Below, piece after piece: positions 11,090 to 23,504 of a DNA stretch of 64,000 nucleotides. The translations under genes and the position numbers were made by a program. The DNA comes from Solen grandis (lineage: Eukaryota > Mollusca > Bivalvia > Adapedonta > Solenidae): positions 32,901,525 through 32,965,524 of the forward strand of contig CM037781.1 of NCBI GenBank assembly GCA_021229015.1, read 5' to 3'. Position 1 is the stretch's first letter. The number at the start of each line of letters is the position of its first letter. The notes beneath the pieces are model-generated. The model did no database searches, was not told the DNA's origin, and saw nothing but the letters and a program-made list of their open reading frames with translations.

Positions 11090-11975
11090 CATACATGTTG
11101 TTTCATTCAGTATATTTCGCTGAAACGCTTACTACTTAAACAAGCGAAATCGAAACCCCATTGTTCATAGTGTTAAAAATAAAGTAACAAGAATCAGTAC
11201 AGGAAGTCAAAACGTCATACCAGTATTGACCAATTATAACAGTCGACTATGTAGAGGTGACAACAAGCCCTTCGTCTAGCGTAACCACGGGAGGATTCAA
11301 GGGGGGGCACCCGGCGCGTGCCCTCTCTTAAATTTCCCGACCAAACATAAATTCATGTAGACACACACCCCAAAAACATCCACAAGAATGCACTATTTCA
11401 CAGCTTAAATTAAAAAAAATCGTGGTAGAGTTCCCCTGGATCCCCAGAACTACACCCTTCTCACGGCTCGGGCAAAGCGGCAAGCCGTTTGCATTGACAT
11501 TACCTACTGTTTTAAATATAGCCTCCCGTCCCCTTACCTGAACTCCTGGATCTGGCACTGGAAGCGTTTAAAGGCAATTGTAAATGCCAGATGCAGATAT
11601 AGGACTTATTTTTTTACCAGGAAGAGTAATAATGTTCAAAAGGCATGCGTATGATTTTTAATGCGCTGCAAACTGAAAGCGCATTTGTCATTTTCCTTTG
11701 TATCACTTCTGGGTGTTGTTAACGTATTACCTTATGAACATTCTTGTTCAAATTTATGTCTCGGTGGATATGAATCAACTGAACTGTAAGTAGTATATGA
11801 AAAAACGAGTTTTCTTTGCCGTACAGGCTGTGAACATTGTGAGCTACATGATACCAGAAGAGACACTGTCCAGTCAGTTGTCTCATTTAGGTTTGCCTTC
11901 TTTACCAAGGTATCAAAGCACATCTGTGTGAGGTGATCGGTTAATTGCGATTCATATGGAATACAAATTAAAGCC
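10651..11975. other. Gene-poor stretch with (GT)n(GA)n microsatellite
   Basis: A compound microsatellite occupies about 11036-11088, GT changing directly to GA. At 11272-11570 there is a more GC-rich block beginning with a G-run (ATTCAAGGGGGGGCACCC) that looks like part of a dispersed repeat, but there is no second copy here to prove it. The minus-strand frame 11732-12010 is unsupported. Confidence 0.45.
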
Positions 11976-11979
11976 ACAG

Positions 11980-12560
11980 AGCGTTTTAGCTTAGATTTTG
12001 CAAGGGACAAATATATTTCTCAAAATTTCGAATTAGTATAGCTTCAAATGATTCCTGATTAACCTCTTAATGTTTAATTAAGCCCACAAAATGAAATATT
12101 TGATGAAGAGTGCGGGAAATCCCCCGGAATCCTTAGTTGATCAGACAAGGCACTATATGATAATATAATGAGCAAAATGGGCGGAGCGTGTTCTGGAACA
12201 CACTGTTTCAGTAAAATCACGAATGTCTCGGCGTACATGGGGTGTTTCAGAGGTTCGTTGAATTTTGCTATAGCTTGAACAAATTTTTATACACCGTATA
12301 ATAGAAGAAATATAAAGGAAATCCACGGACTTCTGAAAACCCCGTGTGTGTTAATTTTATGCTAGGTAATATAAAATGAGAAAGCCACAACCTCTAATTT
12401 TTCTAATAGAATCTTTCCCGTAAATTAAGCATTTCTCAAGGTCTTTCCGGGAATGAAATTCACACAGAGGCATATACAGTGTAAGCGCATTCGGATTTAG
12501 CTCCAACAAATATAAGATACTGGGACTTCTTCTCTGCTTAGCTCATGCATCTATCTTACT
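11980..12560. repeat. Dispersed repeat, inverted copy of 53140-53700
   Basis: The reverse complement of 53140-53700 aligns here over more than 500 bp with scattered changes. Shared words include ATTAACCTCTTAATGTTTAA-type sequence, GTGTTCTGGAACACACTGTTTCAGTAAA-like sequence, TATAAAGGAAATCCAC and the mirrored ends. It has no ORF. It is probably a non-autonomous element of unknown class. Confidence 0.75.
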
Positions 12561-12569
12561 TTTGCAGGT

Positions 12570-14560
12570 TAAGATATCTAATATTATAAAAGATTAATTG
12601 TATTGAAAATTCATTCAAAATTTTATACTAAATAAAGATCTAGATCTCTGGCTAACACAAGTAGAGACTTTACAATTCACAACACAGACCTCGTATTATG
12701 TTCCTTCACAGCTTTTAATTTTTTACCCAACAATGTAGAAATATGATTATTTTCTCCTGATTTTTCCCGTTTATTTTGTTTTAAATATCTTTTCATTTTC
12801 ATCGAAAACTATCAATACAAATTTTTACCATATGACACTGCTGCTTCGGGTTTTGTATAAGAGTCACATATTTCCTTGACTTTTTACATATAACTTATAG
12901 GTCGAATTACTCCGCGTCACACACGTGCAGTCTATATGCATATTGTGTTACTCAAACAGCTGGATTAAATGTATTTGATGCAACTAACTTTGATTGAAAA
13001 TATGTAGATATGTTAATAATATATGAGAAATATACACAAATCGTTATTTTCAGCTATTGTTTGGAACTATTTTTCTTAGTGTAAGATTTCAAATAGGAGG
13101 AGTCCCTAGTCCGGTCATTCACGTTTTTGTGTTATTGTTATATTCGTACTTTAGTGTTTTAAGTCATTGATTAAAAAATCTGATTTCAATTGCCATTTCA
13201 TATGAAATTTTACTAAACGCGTCCATGAAAGTGTTATTAAGCTCGTAACAATATATGTCAGAGCCTAATCAAAGTGTAGCGTTTTATTTACCAGTGCTTT
13301 TTACTAGCTGTGTCTGCCTCTAATCCAAACGTATACTCGGTGGACAACTCTGTTACAAATTTCCCAGGAATGTTTAAATCCAAAACATCCATGATATCTT
13401 TCGTGGCATTGAAATAAAGCTTACACGCCGATTTCTTTTAAGGTAGAGCGATGTGCTTCGTGAATCGAGCTCTCATCGACTGCTGGTAACCAGTGTTTAC
13501 AGTTTAATTATTTTCAATTTGAGTGCTACTCTTCAGTTTGAAACAACTGATATTATAAATTTATGCAGTATATATAGCTAGTTTTGGAGTATTCTATTAA
13601 TAAAAGGTATGTCACGTTTTACTGATCATTGTCGAAATACACTGCACACTACACGTATTCCCTTATAGTAGTAAACGTTTTAAACATGTTTAGATACTAA
13701 AGTAACTTGTTAGGACAGCAGTCGCCGTGCACGGTTGCTCTTGAGTCCGCACCTGTGTGGTTTCAGATACTTGATAATAAACATATGTGTAAAGGAAATT
13801 TAAACTTACACGAATGAATACACATGGGCATCAGTTTCACTGAATGCAAGGCATATGTCACTGGAAGGAGACGCAGGTGAGAACGGATTAAATTCTTAAC
13901 CTTCATCTCGAAATTGCTTTTTAGAATAATTATTTACCATTAAGTCGCGTGTTTATTGCTGTGTTTAAATCAATTTAGTAATAGTAGATTACTTAATTGT
14001 GTTAAACATATTCAGATAGGCCTGCTATGGGTAAAACCACGAAGCCTAATCATCGATTTGAAGTAATATGACTCTACACAAAGTTAATGGTATTTGAACA
14101 TCGTTGTAATTAGGTCACACTCCCTCATCTTGTCACTGCGTGTGTGTGTACATATTTTTGTTTCTTTTACGAATAAATTCGGGTGTAGATTTTTAAAGCT
14201 TAAATTGATTTATAATATGAATGTTATACATATTTTAGACCTACCATATCCCTATATGTATTGTTAAGCAAGTATTCTTATATTGACGATCTTATTTTTA
14301 TGTGAAATTGATGTGTGATGGTTTAATGGCTTATCACATATTCTTGTTTTGTTTTTATTACTAATTTCTTTATCATTATTTTTTACATTTTCTCATTTTT
14401 ATTTTAAAATTACTTTGAGTGAAAACGAGTAATTATACAGTATCTTTCAGGTTATTACTTGCCTATTCCTGTCTGCAAACGATATTTACTATATATATCA
14501 CCCATTTGTTTGTTTGTATGTACCAAGGGCACCGGCTTATGGACGGGAACGAGGCTCTGT
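12570..14560. other. Gene-poor AT-rich stretch
   Basis: No long ORF. A short start-plus-donor arrangement at about 13827-13876 (ATGGGCATCAG to GACGCAG/GTGAGA) could be a small first exon. It ends in phase 2, so it does not join to the Death-domain exon downstream, and I cannot support it. Confidence 0.35.
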
Positions 14561-14589
14561 GGAGTTCCTATGGAACGCCATAGCTGTCA

Positions 14590-15345
14590 TATGTTAACGC
14601 ATTTCAAATAGTCTTGTCAAAGCGGTGCTTTATTATGTTTATAGGCTGTGCTATTTTGTTAATAGAACATGTGTACTTCTCATTGCATCATACTGTTATG
14701 TTAACCAGTACTGTTGACTTGTCAAACATTGGTTTTGTTATGTCTACATTCCATGTTGTTTTATCGAATCAATAACTTATTATGTTAAATCAACATGTTT
14801 TCATGTCAATTAGACACGTAATTACCTCAGTGCCTCGTGTTGTTATGTTAATGTATACTGTTAACTTGTCAAATCTGTTTTTCGGGACACGTGAATATAT
14901 GATGCCTCGTGTGATCATGTTAAACCACACTTTTGATTGGTCATATCAACTTATCTGGTGAACATGCTATATTATTTTTTTAAAACAAAGCTTCATTATG
15001 TTAATCATTACTGTTATTATGCCAAAAGGACATGTGAACTTCTCATGTCATCGTGTTGTTATGTTAACCCGCACTGTTGGTTTGTCAAACCGTCATCTTA
15101 TTATGTCTACAGTCCTTTTTTAAACATTATGTCAAAAGGACATGTGAACTCATTCTGTCGTGTTGTTATGTTAAACCACACTGATGATGTGTCACACCGT
15201 CATCTTATTACGTCTTCATTTTACATTATTTTGTTAAACAATAAGCTTATTATGTTAAATGCACGTGTTGTTAGATCAACTGGATACGTGGTTTTCTTAT
15301 TGCACTTTATTATGTTAAACTATCCTGATGACTTGTCAATCAGCA
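14590..15345. repeat. Subterminal repeat array (TTATGTTAA / TTGTCAAA)
   Basis: Units of roughly 40-60 bp contain GTTATGTTAA followed by CACTGTTGACTTGTCAAAC and are repeated many times with decay. The mirrored array lies at about 16920-17150 in the opposite orientation. Confidence 0.7.
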
Positions 15346-16394
15346 AGTTGTATATGCCTGTACATAATCTCATCTTTTCAACATGCATTTTTCTTTTAAA
15401 AAAGTAATTTTATATTATATATTTTATATTTTAATGTGTATCAAAGAGCTGTAAATAGTGTAACATATTACATACATATGTAAGGGCATCTGAAGTTAAA
15501 GTTAAAAACGGGAAAAAAAACATATTTACAGACTGATCATACAACTTAAGACATCAATGATCAATTATGCAAGCAAAATCTGAGTTGAAACACACACATA
15601 CGAGTAGAAAAGAAAGTTAGAATGCTTATCTTTTATTTTCCGCACCAACATTTTGATGAAATCTCATGAATAATTTGTGACCTTACTGCAATTGGCATTG
15701 TGCAATGCCTTCTACTTTTCATAATTAGCCTGACAGTCTCATATAATTATATTCAAGATGATTAGAATACTTTCCTATGCAAACACTCTTAATTTTAATG
15801 GTGTACCTCAGGAACAGATGATGATATATGAGATGACATAGTTTATACGATTAGATACATTTTTGTTACATGAGGATGAATTGTAACAATTATATAACCT
15901 TTTTATAAGTACATTATCAACAAAGCATTACTCATTTAGTTGATTGAATAAGTGAGGTCTAGATCTAAACAATTGCAGGTTGAGGAAAAACTACTTGAGA
16001 TATTTAGTGAAACAGGGCAACAGATCAAGATTGGAAAAAAGCATTTTTCTTCTGTGGTTATATTTTATAAATCCTTTCTACTGCAAGCCATATTACAGGT
16101 AGATGTTTCTTTTTCATGTTCCGTTTTGAGCTGATGAACTCATCAGAATGTATAGACCATAATAAGTTTAGAATAAATGCCACATTTTGCATATTTTATT
16201 TGATTAATATATCCTGGGAAATCAAGATACATAAATATCCAAGCAGTATGTGTACTGCACTTCAGCTCATTTCAAGAAATATGCAAGCACTCCATTCCAC
16301 CAAAAGGGGACACGGTTAAACTCTGGAAAGAAATGTCTTATTAAAACAATAACACACACACTCACACACACACGGTGACACACATCAAAAATAG

Positions 16395-16900
16395 TATCGT
16401 TCATATTCAACTCACGATTAAGAATATATACGGTTTAGGGGTGGGTATCTGAACCGTTTTTGAGATATAAAAACGTAACTAAATTGAGGGGGAGGAGCAT
16501 GACACATGGTTGATCCCCGGGGACCCCAAAATGGTATAATTCAACTCATCATAGGAATTAAGAATATATGTGGATTTGGGATAGTTATCTGAACGGTTTT
16601 GAAATATTAAGTCATTAGAAAAATTGAGGGGGTGGGGCCTGACCCCTGAGTGACTTTCTCTGGGTCATCAAAGTAATACCATTCAATTCATTTTATCACG
16701 AGTCAGGATGAAAATATGAAACATTCAAAAATATTTTTTATGCAAAATTCAACTTTGAGAAGGTGGGGGCCTAACTCCCTAGGTACCCCACAATTTCCAA
16801 TGTTCGGGAGGTACCACTACTCATAGTGGACTATAAGCATGTTAAGTTTCATTAAGATTGGTTGAGAGGCCCCCGAGATATATATCGTTTTGACAAATTA
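16395..16900. repeat. Three to four degenerate ~115-bp tandem units
   Basis: Words such as ATCTGAACGGTTTT, AAATTGAGGGGGTGGGGCCT and CCATTCAATTCAT recur at about 16440, 16570 and 16700. They lie inside the long-TIR element and have no ORF. Confidence 0.6.
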
Positions 16901-17185
16901 ACCTGGAATATTAAAATAATAATAGCATGGTTTGACAAGTCAATAGTGCAAAATTAATTCATGTATTAATTTTTTTTGTTTTGACAAAATAATACAGAGT
17001 GAAGACATAACAAGACTATGTTTTGACAAGTCAACAGTGTGAGTTAACATAACAACTCGATGCAATGATATGTTCACATGTCCGATGAACATAATAACAG
17101 ATCTTTTTAACATAACAAAGCGACGCTTTGACATGACAACTTAAAATGCGTTAACATATGACAGCTATGGCGTTCCATAAGTTCC

Positions 17186-17817
17186 TGTTTTATAGCTGGT
17201 TTTCCAGGCTCTGTCGGGTTTCCGTCTTGTAGCTAGTGCCTAGAGTGTGTGTACTTACTACAGGTCCCGGGGCCGTGTTGTTAGAGCGACCGCGCCGAAT
17301 TTTTAGAAGTATAGGAAAGCATCACGATTTTAATAAAATTTGTTATTTATTAGGGCAGCTAATTAACTTAAAAGTTATTGCATGTGTCACAATGTGGCCG
17401 TAAATAACGATGCTGCACATAGATATTACGGGTTTTTGTTCACCCGCGTTTATTTTAATTAATTAATTTATTTATTTATTAACTTATTTTTTATTGTATA
17501 GCAATAGTCTTAAATTTTCTTTTATGATCACCAGTAAACTATTTTTCAAATATTATATGCTAGATTTGTATGTTGGCCCGTTGTGATATCAAGTGTCTCA
17601 GTTTCTGTGTTGCCTTGTTTACAACACATCACCTTAAGACTTAACTATCACGTAACTTATCGCGGGAATCTTATACCGGATATCCAAAGTCAATGTCCTT
17701 TTGCAGGCAAGTTATACATGCAACTGTCTGTTTGCATGATGAACTCCTGTTTAGGCGTGTTTGGCTTTCTTTTTCATATCTTACACGAATACAATGACAG
17801 TAATGGTACAATATAAA
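17186..17817. other. Stretch without recognisable gene
   Basis: A 77-codon plus-strand frame (17583-17816) has no recognisable domain. The rest is AT-rich. Confidence 0.4.
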
Positions 17818-19656
17818 ACAAGGGGGCCAAGATGGCCCTTGGTCGCTCACCTGAGAAAGATGATTGCATAAGAAATAAAGATGCTTGAGTGTAAAAGTGA
17901 AATCTGGCTTTTTTTTATGGTGAAATGGGCATAACTCCTAAATTTACAAGTCAATATCAGTTATAATTGAACCCGATTGTGAGATTATGGGCATAAACAT
18001 TGTCTTAAAGTTTAAAAAAGATTGTTAAAAAAATGAAGTTGGTAGAGAATAAACAAAGTGAAATCTTGCATTTTTTGTATTAAAAGGGGCATAACTCCTG
18101 ACCTAAATGGCCCATCTCAGCCACAATTGAACTCAATAGAGACATTATGGTCATTAACAATGTCATAAAGTTTGAAGATGATTGCTAAAAAAAGGAAGAT
18201 GCTAGAGTGTAAACAACGTGAAATCTGGCATTTTTCGAATATTAAAAGGGGCATAACTTATGAACTAATTGACGGATCTCAGCCATAATCGAACTCAATC
18301 AAGGCCTTATAGTCATAAACATTGCCATAAAGTTTGAAGAGGATTGCTCAAAAGATGAAGATGCTAGAGTGTAAACAACGTGAAATATGGCATTATTAAT
18401 CCCCCGCCGCGAAGCGGGAGGGGGGTTATAGGAATGCCCTTCGTCCGTCCGTCCGTCCGTCAGTCCGTCAGTGTGTCCGAAACATTTTCGTGTCCGCTCC
18501 ATATCTCATGAATGCTTGGACACATTTTCTTCAAACTCGGCTAAAGTGTTAACCTCACTGAGCTGATGTGCGGAAGGCATGTGGCGGTCACGCTGGCTCA
18601 AGGTCAAGGTCATACTTGAAGGTCAAATGTTATTTTCGTGTCCGCTCCATATCTCATGAACGCTTGGACACATTTTCTTCAAACTCGGCTAAAGTGTTAA
18701 CCTCATTGAGCTGATGTGCATGAGGCGGTCACGTTGGCTCAAGGTCAAGGTCATACTTGAAGGTCAAATGTTATTTTCGTGTCCGCTCCATATCTCATAA
18801 ACACTTGGACACATTTTCTTCAAACTCGGCTAAAATGTTAACCTCATTGAGCTGATGTGCAGAAGGCATGAGGTGGTCACGCTGGCTCAAGGTCAAGGTC
18901 ATACTTGCAGGTCAAATGTTATTTTCGTGTCAGCTCCATATCTCATGAACGCTTGGACACATTTTCGTCATGATATATAAAGTTTTTAATTAAGTTACAC
19001 ATGTATTTTGTGGTTACCTAACACATCCTAGACTTCATTGATGTTCACTTTTTGTACTGTTTCCCATGTAAAACTTGTCAGTAAACTTTTAATATATGTG
19101 CCTCCGAATTCTGAGATTCATACATAACTCCGGAAAGTTAAATTGTCTTAAACTGATCTTCTATGTCTGCTACAACCATGCCAGGTTAAGGTGAACATAA
19201 TCCTATGACCAAACAAATTCTAATATTTTGCCAGCGGCGGGGGATATAGCTGTCCTTTGGACTGCCTTGTTTGAATATTAAAAGGGGCATAACTTCTGAC
19301 CTAATCGACGGATCACAGCCATAATCGAACTAAATCGAGACCTTATGGTCATAAGCATTGTCATAAAGTTTGAACATGATTGCTCAAAAGTCGAAGATGC
19401 TAGAGTGTAAACAACGTGAAATATGGCATTTTTTGAATATTAAAAGGAGCATAACTCCTGACCTAATTGACGGATCTCAGCCATAATCGAACTCAATCGA
19501 GACATTATGGTCATTAACATTATCTTAAAGTTTGAAGATGATTGCTTAAGAAATAAAGGTGATAGAGTGTAAACACTAAAAATTGTTGACGCCGCACGAC
19601 GGACGCTCACGGGACCACAATAGCTCTCCCTGAGCTTTGCTCAGGTGAGCTAAAAA
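17818..19656 (+). mobile_element. Element with shared head/tail and ~170-bp tandem core (copy 1), split
   Basis: The head ACAAGGGGGCCAAGATGG is followed by CGCTCACCTGAG. The core is tandem units of about 150-170 bp containing GGGGCATAACTCCTGACCTA and CTCAGCCATAATCGAACTCA. The tail has GACGCCGCACGACGGACG and then the hairpin CCTGAGCTTTGCTCAGG and GTGAGCTAAAA. The CACCTGAG near the head is the inverse of CTCAGGTG in the tail. A second element (about 18394-19269) is inserted between two core units. The architecture recalls the oyster 'pearl' elements; that comparison is from general knowledge. Confidence 0.75.
18394..19269. mobile_element. Second element with GC hairpin end and ~130-bp tandem core, nested
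   Basis: It begins with a GC hairpin (CCCCCGCCGCGAAGCGGGAG) and a CCGTCCGTCCGTC microsatellite. Three to four tandem units follow (about 18480-18975), each with GTGTCCGCTCCATATCTCAT and GGTCAAGGTCATACTTG. It ends at CAGCGGCGGGGGATATAGCT, so CCCCCGCCGC and GCGGCGGGGG form inverted ends. The surrounding element reads GAAATATGGCATT before it and TTGAATATTAAAAGG after it, which together form a normal core unit. Confidence 0.75.
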
Positions 19657-19659
19657 AGG

Positions 19660-20815
19660 GAGGACACTGTTTTCGGCTAATTTTTGAATATTACATTTTC
19701 TAGCAAATTCCGCTCAGTAATTTGTTTGATTCCGGTCAGACAAGAGCCGGCACGGTTCCTGGTATGTTTTTTAGACGGCGCAGCCGTCTTATGCTGGAAA
19801 ACGAATTCAGGCCTCCCTGATTTGCATATTTTCCACGGCAAATTTAACTGTACCTCTCCTCGCTTTGTGCGGATCCATGCAATGCGATTCTGCACTAACG
19901 AATACGAGTTGAATATGTTACACAGACGTTTAAATCATAACCTTAACCGCTTATAATGTATTATTGTTTGTTAACATGTTTTCTTTTACCATAATTTTGA
20001 AGTGTGAACAAAATATCCGTGACATTTCTTAATCAGAACAGCAACCCATTCTACATACACGAAGATCTACTCTTCTAAAAAGAAAAGGTAGCGTTCCGTA
20101 TGTATGAAGTTGTCCTAAAAATAGGCCACACGTTTTATTGCATTATGACGAGTTAGGTTCCTCCCATAGCATTTCTTGTCTTTGAAATAGAAAGGCAAAC
20201 TTTCTAGTATATTAAATAATCAAATACCTTGTCAATTTCTACACATACGCAACAACAGATAGAATGTATACATCAGGTTCGCTGGTACTGAAGAAAGAGA
20301 ATGACGTACTTAGGTATGCAACTTTTGAATGAAAGGTTCACGACCCTAACTCCGGAATACTATGTAACAAACAGAGAGCGATTTCAACTACCTCAGTAGC
20401 AACAGTGCGTGGCGTGACCGCTTCAATAACTTCAGAAACGCTTGATTTAGAATTTATAGTTATTTCATGTTTATCCTGTCGCCGTCTCTCAGCGCATAGT
20501 GCGCTTTGATTAATTGCTGAACAGTGTTGTGCGTTACTCCGTGCCTGTCTTTACATGGTGTAAATATTGTAAAGGAAACAAAATGTTTATACATAGATAT
20601 GTCTCTCGTCTTTTCTTGAAATTGTCTTTAATAATGATTATGACAGATGCTATTATACTTTCCGATATCTAAAGTTAGTTTAACGTTTTAGATTTTATCT
20701 GCGAAGTGTTTTATTGTGCTTACACAAAACCAAGTATACACGTACTTGCCGTTTTTCGTACTTAAACCTTTCCTGCTAACTATAATACTATCATTTGAGT
20801 ATTTAAACACAAGAT
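19660..20815. other. Stretch without recognisable gene
   Basis: Positions 19684-19956 are open on both strands (90 and 72 codons) and less AT-rich, but no domain is recognisable. An ATTTGCAT octamer occurs near 19820, with no gene to attach it to. Confidence 0.35.
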
Positions 20816-20827
20816 GTAAAACAGATT

Positions 20828-21078
20828 GACTTCACTATTTGAGTTTACCGTCGCTTCGACAGTATTTCAGTCATATAGCGACGTCCAGCTAATTACAGAT
20901 AGAGGAAGACCCCGAATGCACGGAAGCATCCGGGTATAACCACCGACCTACGGCAAGCCAGCTGGACGGCTTCCTCACATGAAAATCCGAATGACCCTGC
21001 TGGGATTCGAACCCACGCGGTGAGGGGCTGAGTTAGTGTTAATGTCACCGACTTTACCCTCTCGGCCACGGAGGCCCC
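20828..21078 (-). mobile_element. Full-length tRNA-derived SINE, family A (copy 1)
   Basis: Read on the minus strand, the head carries a tRNA-like promoter with an A box (TGGCCGAG near 21068) and a B box (GGGTTCGAATCC near 21010). A central part with GGCTTGCCGTAGGTCGGTGG follows, then the CTAATTAGCTGGACGTCG-type tail. AAAACAGATT flanks both ends (20818-20827 and 21079-21088), a 10-bp target duplication. The long A and B box spacing suggests a class II (Ser/Leu-like) tRNA ancestor. Confidence 0.88.
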
Positions 21079-21088
21079 AAAACAGATT

Positions 21089-21091
21089 ACA

Positions 21092-21183
<92 letters not shown>
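21089..21183. repeat. (CA)n(TA)n microsatellite
   Basis: About 16 CA units are followed directly by about 28 TA units, next to the SINE's target duplication. Frames read through it on both strands are artefacts. Confidence 0.95.
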
Positions 21184-21186
<3 letters not shown>

Positions 21187-21189
21187 ATA

Positions 21190-21895
21190 ACCAGTTATCT
21201 TCTAAAAGTGTAGATCTTATTCTGTTGTAATATGTTAAAATCACCTTCACCAGCCAGTACGAAAACCATTAGGTGCGAACGTCAGTTTTAGTGAAAATGC
21301 AAAATGTCTTTTTATATGCTGGTTCCCAATGTATTAGTGCGTTAAGTGAGGAAGCAAGTACCAGTAGAGCAGAAAAACGGATATTATATCATTTTCAAGC
21401 TATGATGGAGAATCACGCCAACAATAGTCCTTCGCCGTTTTGCCCGATTCTTTGACGTTTGAAATGAATCGAAATAAAGGATGACGGTTCCCGTATTGTT
21501 TGCCTCTTATAAATGATACAAATGTGTTTTAAATATTCCTATCGAGTGAGAGGCTACTTCTTGTTTCATTTGCAGCGAATAAAAGTTTCAGTTGTAAATG
21601 GCCAATACATTTAAATTGAATTTTTAAATTGTAGCGGATAATCCTAAAGCTGAATAAAGATGACGAATACATCAATATGACTGATATCCAGGTCCATGAT
21701 AAATATTTGCTCCAAATCCTTAATCACGGGAAAATAAGTTTTGTTTATGTATTCTGATAGAATAATGAAAATATACCTTTTTTATTCTCTGTAAAATAAA
21801 CCGAGTACAGAAAGACCAGGCTGTTTTCAAAATCGATTGGAATGATAAAACCATATTATCATTATGAGAGAAAATCATTACAAATTACTATTTTT
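21190..21895. other. Stretch without recognisable gene
   Basis: A 60-codon plus-strand frame at 21273-21455 has no recognisable domain. The rest is AT-rich. Confidence 0.35.
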
Positions 21896-21897
21896 AG

Positions 21898-22630
21898 ATC
21901 CCACTTACCGGTGTTAACGCCGGAGGGGACTATGGGTTTGCCCTCCGTCTGTCCGTCTATCTGTCCGTCCGTCTGTTCGTCCGGTTGTCCGGAAATCTGG
22001 ATCCGTTTAAGATAATATTATGAAACTTGGTATATGAATAGATGGCAGTATTGAGATTCTGCACGTCTCTTTGTCTTTTTTTTTTTTTCTCGGACCAAAA
22101 TTCTGGTTGCTTCAATACTACTGGCTAGATCTCAGAATATTTTAGTACAGATGTTCCTTGTGTAACCCACTATCAAGATTTGCTTAAATCATTTCGATCT
22201 TCCTTGTGTAACCCACTATCAAGATTTGCTTAAATCATTTCGATCAGTAAAAAACATGGCCGCCAGGGGCGGGGTCATATATGTATATAGTGAAAACTAA
22301 AGAGACCTGTTCTTCAAAACTGTAAGCCAAATTTGAGATTTTTTTAACACAGGTGTTCCTTTGGGTAACTATTTACAAATGCTTTTAGTCCTCCTCCGGC
22401 GTTTACACCGGAGGGGACTATAGGTTTGCCCTCCGTCTGTCTGTCCGTCCGTCTGTTCGTCTGGATGTCCGGAAATCTGGATCTCGCGATATATTTAAAA
22501 ACCGTTTAAGATAACATTATGAAACTTGGTATGTGAATAGATGGTAGTATGGAGATTCTGCACTTTACTTTTTCTTTTCTCAAACCAAAATTCCGGTTGC
22601 TATGGTAACGGAAAAAATACGCACCTCACC
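21898..22630 (+). mobile_element. Two head-to-tail copies of a CCGTC-microsatellite element
   Basis: Copy one starts at CGCCGGAGGGGACTATGGG (about 21915) and copy two at CACCGGAGGGGACTATAGG (about 22408), which is preceded by its inverse CCTCCGGCG. Both run through TTTGCCCTCCGTCTGTC, a CCGTCCGTC tract, TGTCCGGAAATCTGGATC and GATAACATTATGAAACTTGG-like sequence. The layout matches the nested element at 18394, with different bases. Confidence 0.7.
22154..22245. repeat. Perfect 46-bp tandem duplication
   Basis: The 46-bp unit starting TTCCTTGTGTAACCCACTAT is present twice back to back (22154-22199 and 22200-22245) with no differences. It is therefore a recent event inside an older element. Confidence 0.9.
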
Positions 22631-22639
22631 GGTAGGGGG

Positions 22640-23500
22640 CCCGTGTGTTGCGTGCAACACCAGTTTCTTGCTTATCATTATTTTCATTTTAAACACAATT
22701 CGGTGCATTTACAATGTTAAAGTTGTGTTATATTTCAAACATTGGATCTCAAAACATTGCCCTACCTTTCTTGTTTTAGTGTGTTCATTTCACGATATGA
22801 TTCGCCCCGTTTAATTTTGAGCCCCAGTGAATGAAATGTACAACAATATTCTTTATATGATTGATTATCATTTTATTATTGAAGTTGACACGGCACACAA
22901 CGAAAGATACCATTGCAAAGTTGCGTAAGCGGGAAAAAATGTCAATGAAAATATGAATCAAATTATTTAACGTAAGCCAGTGGTGCGCTACAAATGAAGT
23001 GCATGACTGCCTCTAGCATGACCTATATCATTGGTTAATCTACATTAATAGGTATATGGCAAATCAAATTATGTCGTATGAAACACAAAAAAATGATACA
23101 TTAGCTACATGATCCATTTGATGTGGAAACTTATTAAAATTTACAAGCCACTTGACTTTCTCCTTTACTGTTCCAGTTTACGTTTAACGCAATATTAGGA
23201 ATCCAATGTCTTTGTTTTTATTTCTGTATTCGTGAATAAGAAAATTTATATAATTTAGGTCTAAATCAATTTAAATCAAATCAATTTCCCTTTCCTCTCT
23301 GCAAATGTGCCAACGTTTTGCATATCGGAAATGATATTCCATTAACTCAATGTAAACTGTTGTAAAGCAATAGTTAAACGTATTCACTCCAACTAAAAAT
23401 AATATTCTGCAAACAAACTAATATAAAATACGGAAACCTTAAGATTTGCAAGCAATTAAGTACATGTAATCTAATTATTGTGTTGATAGTATGTACATGT
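22640..23500. other. Stretch without recognisable gene
   Basis: AT-rich, no domain-bearing ORF. An upstream exon of the Death-domain gene might lie here or further left, but none could be recognised. Confidence 0.35.
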
Positions 23501-23504
23501 TTGT

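Larger units (their letters stand above)
14569..17179. mobile_element. 2.6-kb long-TIR transposon-like element with 6-bp TSD
   Basis: The left end TATGGAACGCCATAGCTGTC (14569) is repeated inverted at the right end (to 17179) and is identical for at least 34 bp. Similarity continues inward for over 200 bp through degenerate subterminal repeats built on TTATGTTAA and ACTTGTCAAA. AGTTCC flanks both sides (14563-14568 and 17180-17185), a plausible 6-bp target duplication. The 156-codon frame at 14937-15407 is built from the subterminal repeats and is not a gene. No transposase is visible, so the element is probably non-autonomous. Confidence 0.8.

Noticed and set aside
13827..13876. Possible first exon of the Death-domain gene
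   Set aside because: It ends in phase 2 while the Death exon needs phase 1, and no intervening exon was found.
14937..15407. 156-codon frame on plus strand
   Set aside because: Built from TTATGTTAA-type subterminal repeats of the long-TIR element. No domain, no splice context.
19684..19956. 90-codon plus frame and 72-codon minus frame
   Set aside because: Open on both strands in a less AT-rich block, but no domain, splice sites or similarity that I recognise.
21000..21075. Possible tRNA gene (GGTTCGAATCC and a class II-like shape)
   Set aside because: It is joined to a SINE body and tail, repeated in the window and flanked by target duplications: a SINE head, not a tRNA gene.
20975..21250. 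Frames with poly-Tyr/Ile/Val-Cys or poly-Thr-His runs
   Set aside because: Translations of the (CA)n(TA)n microsatellite and the SINE.
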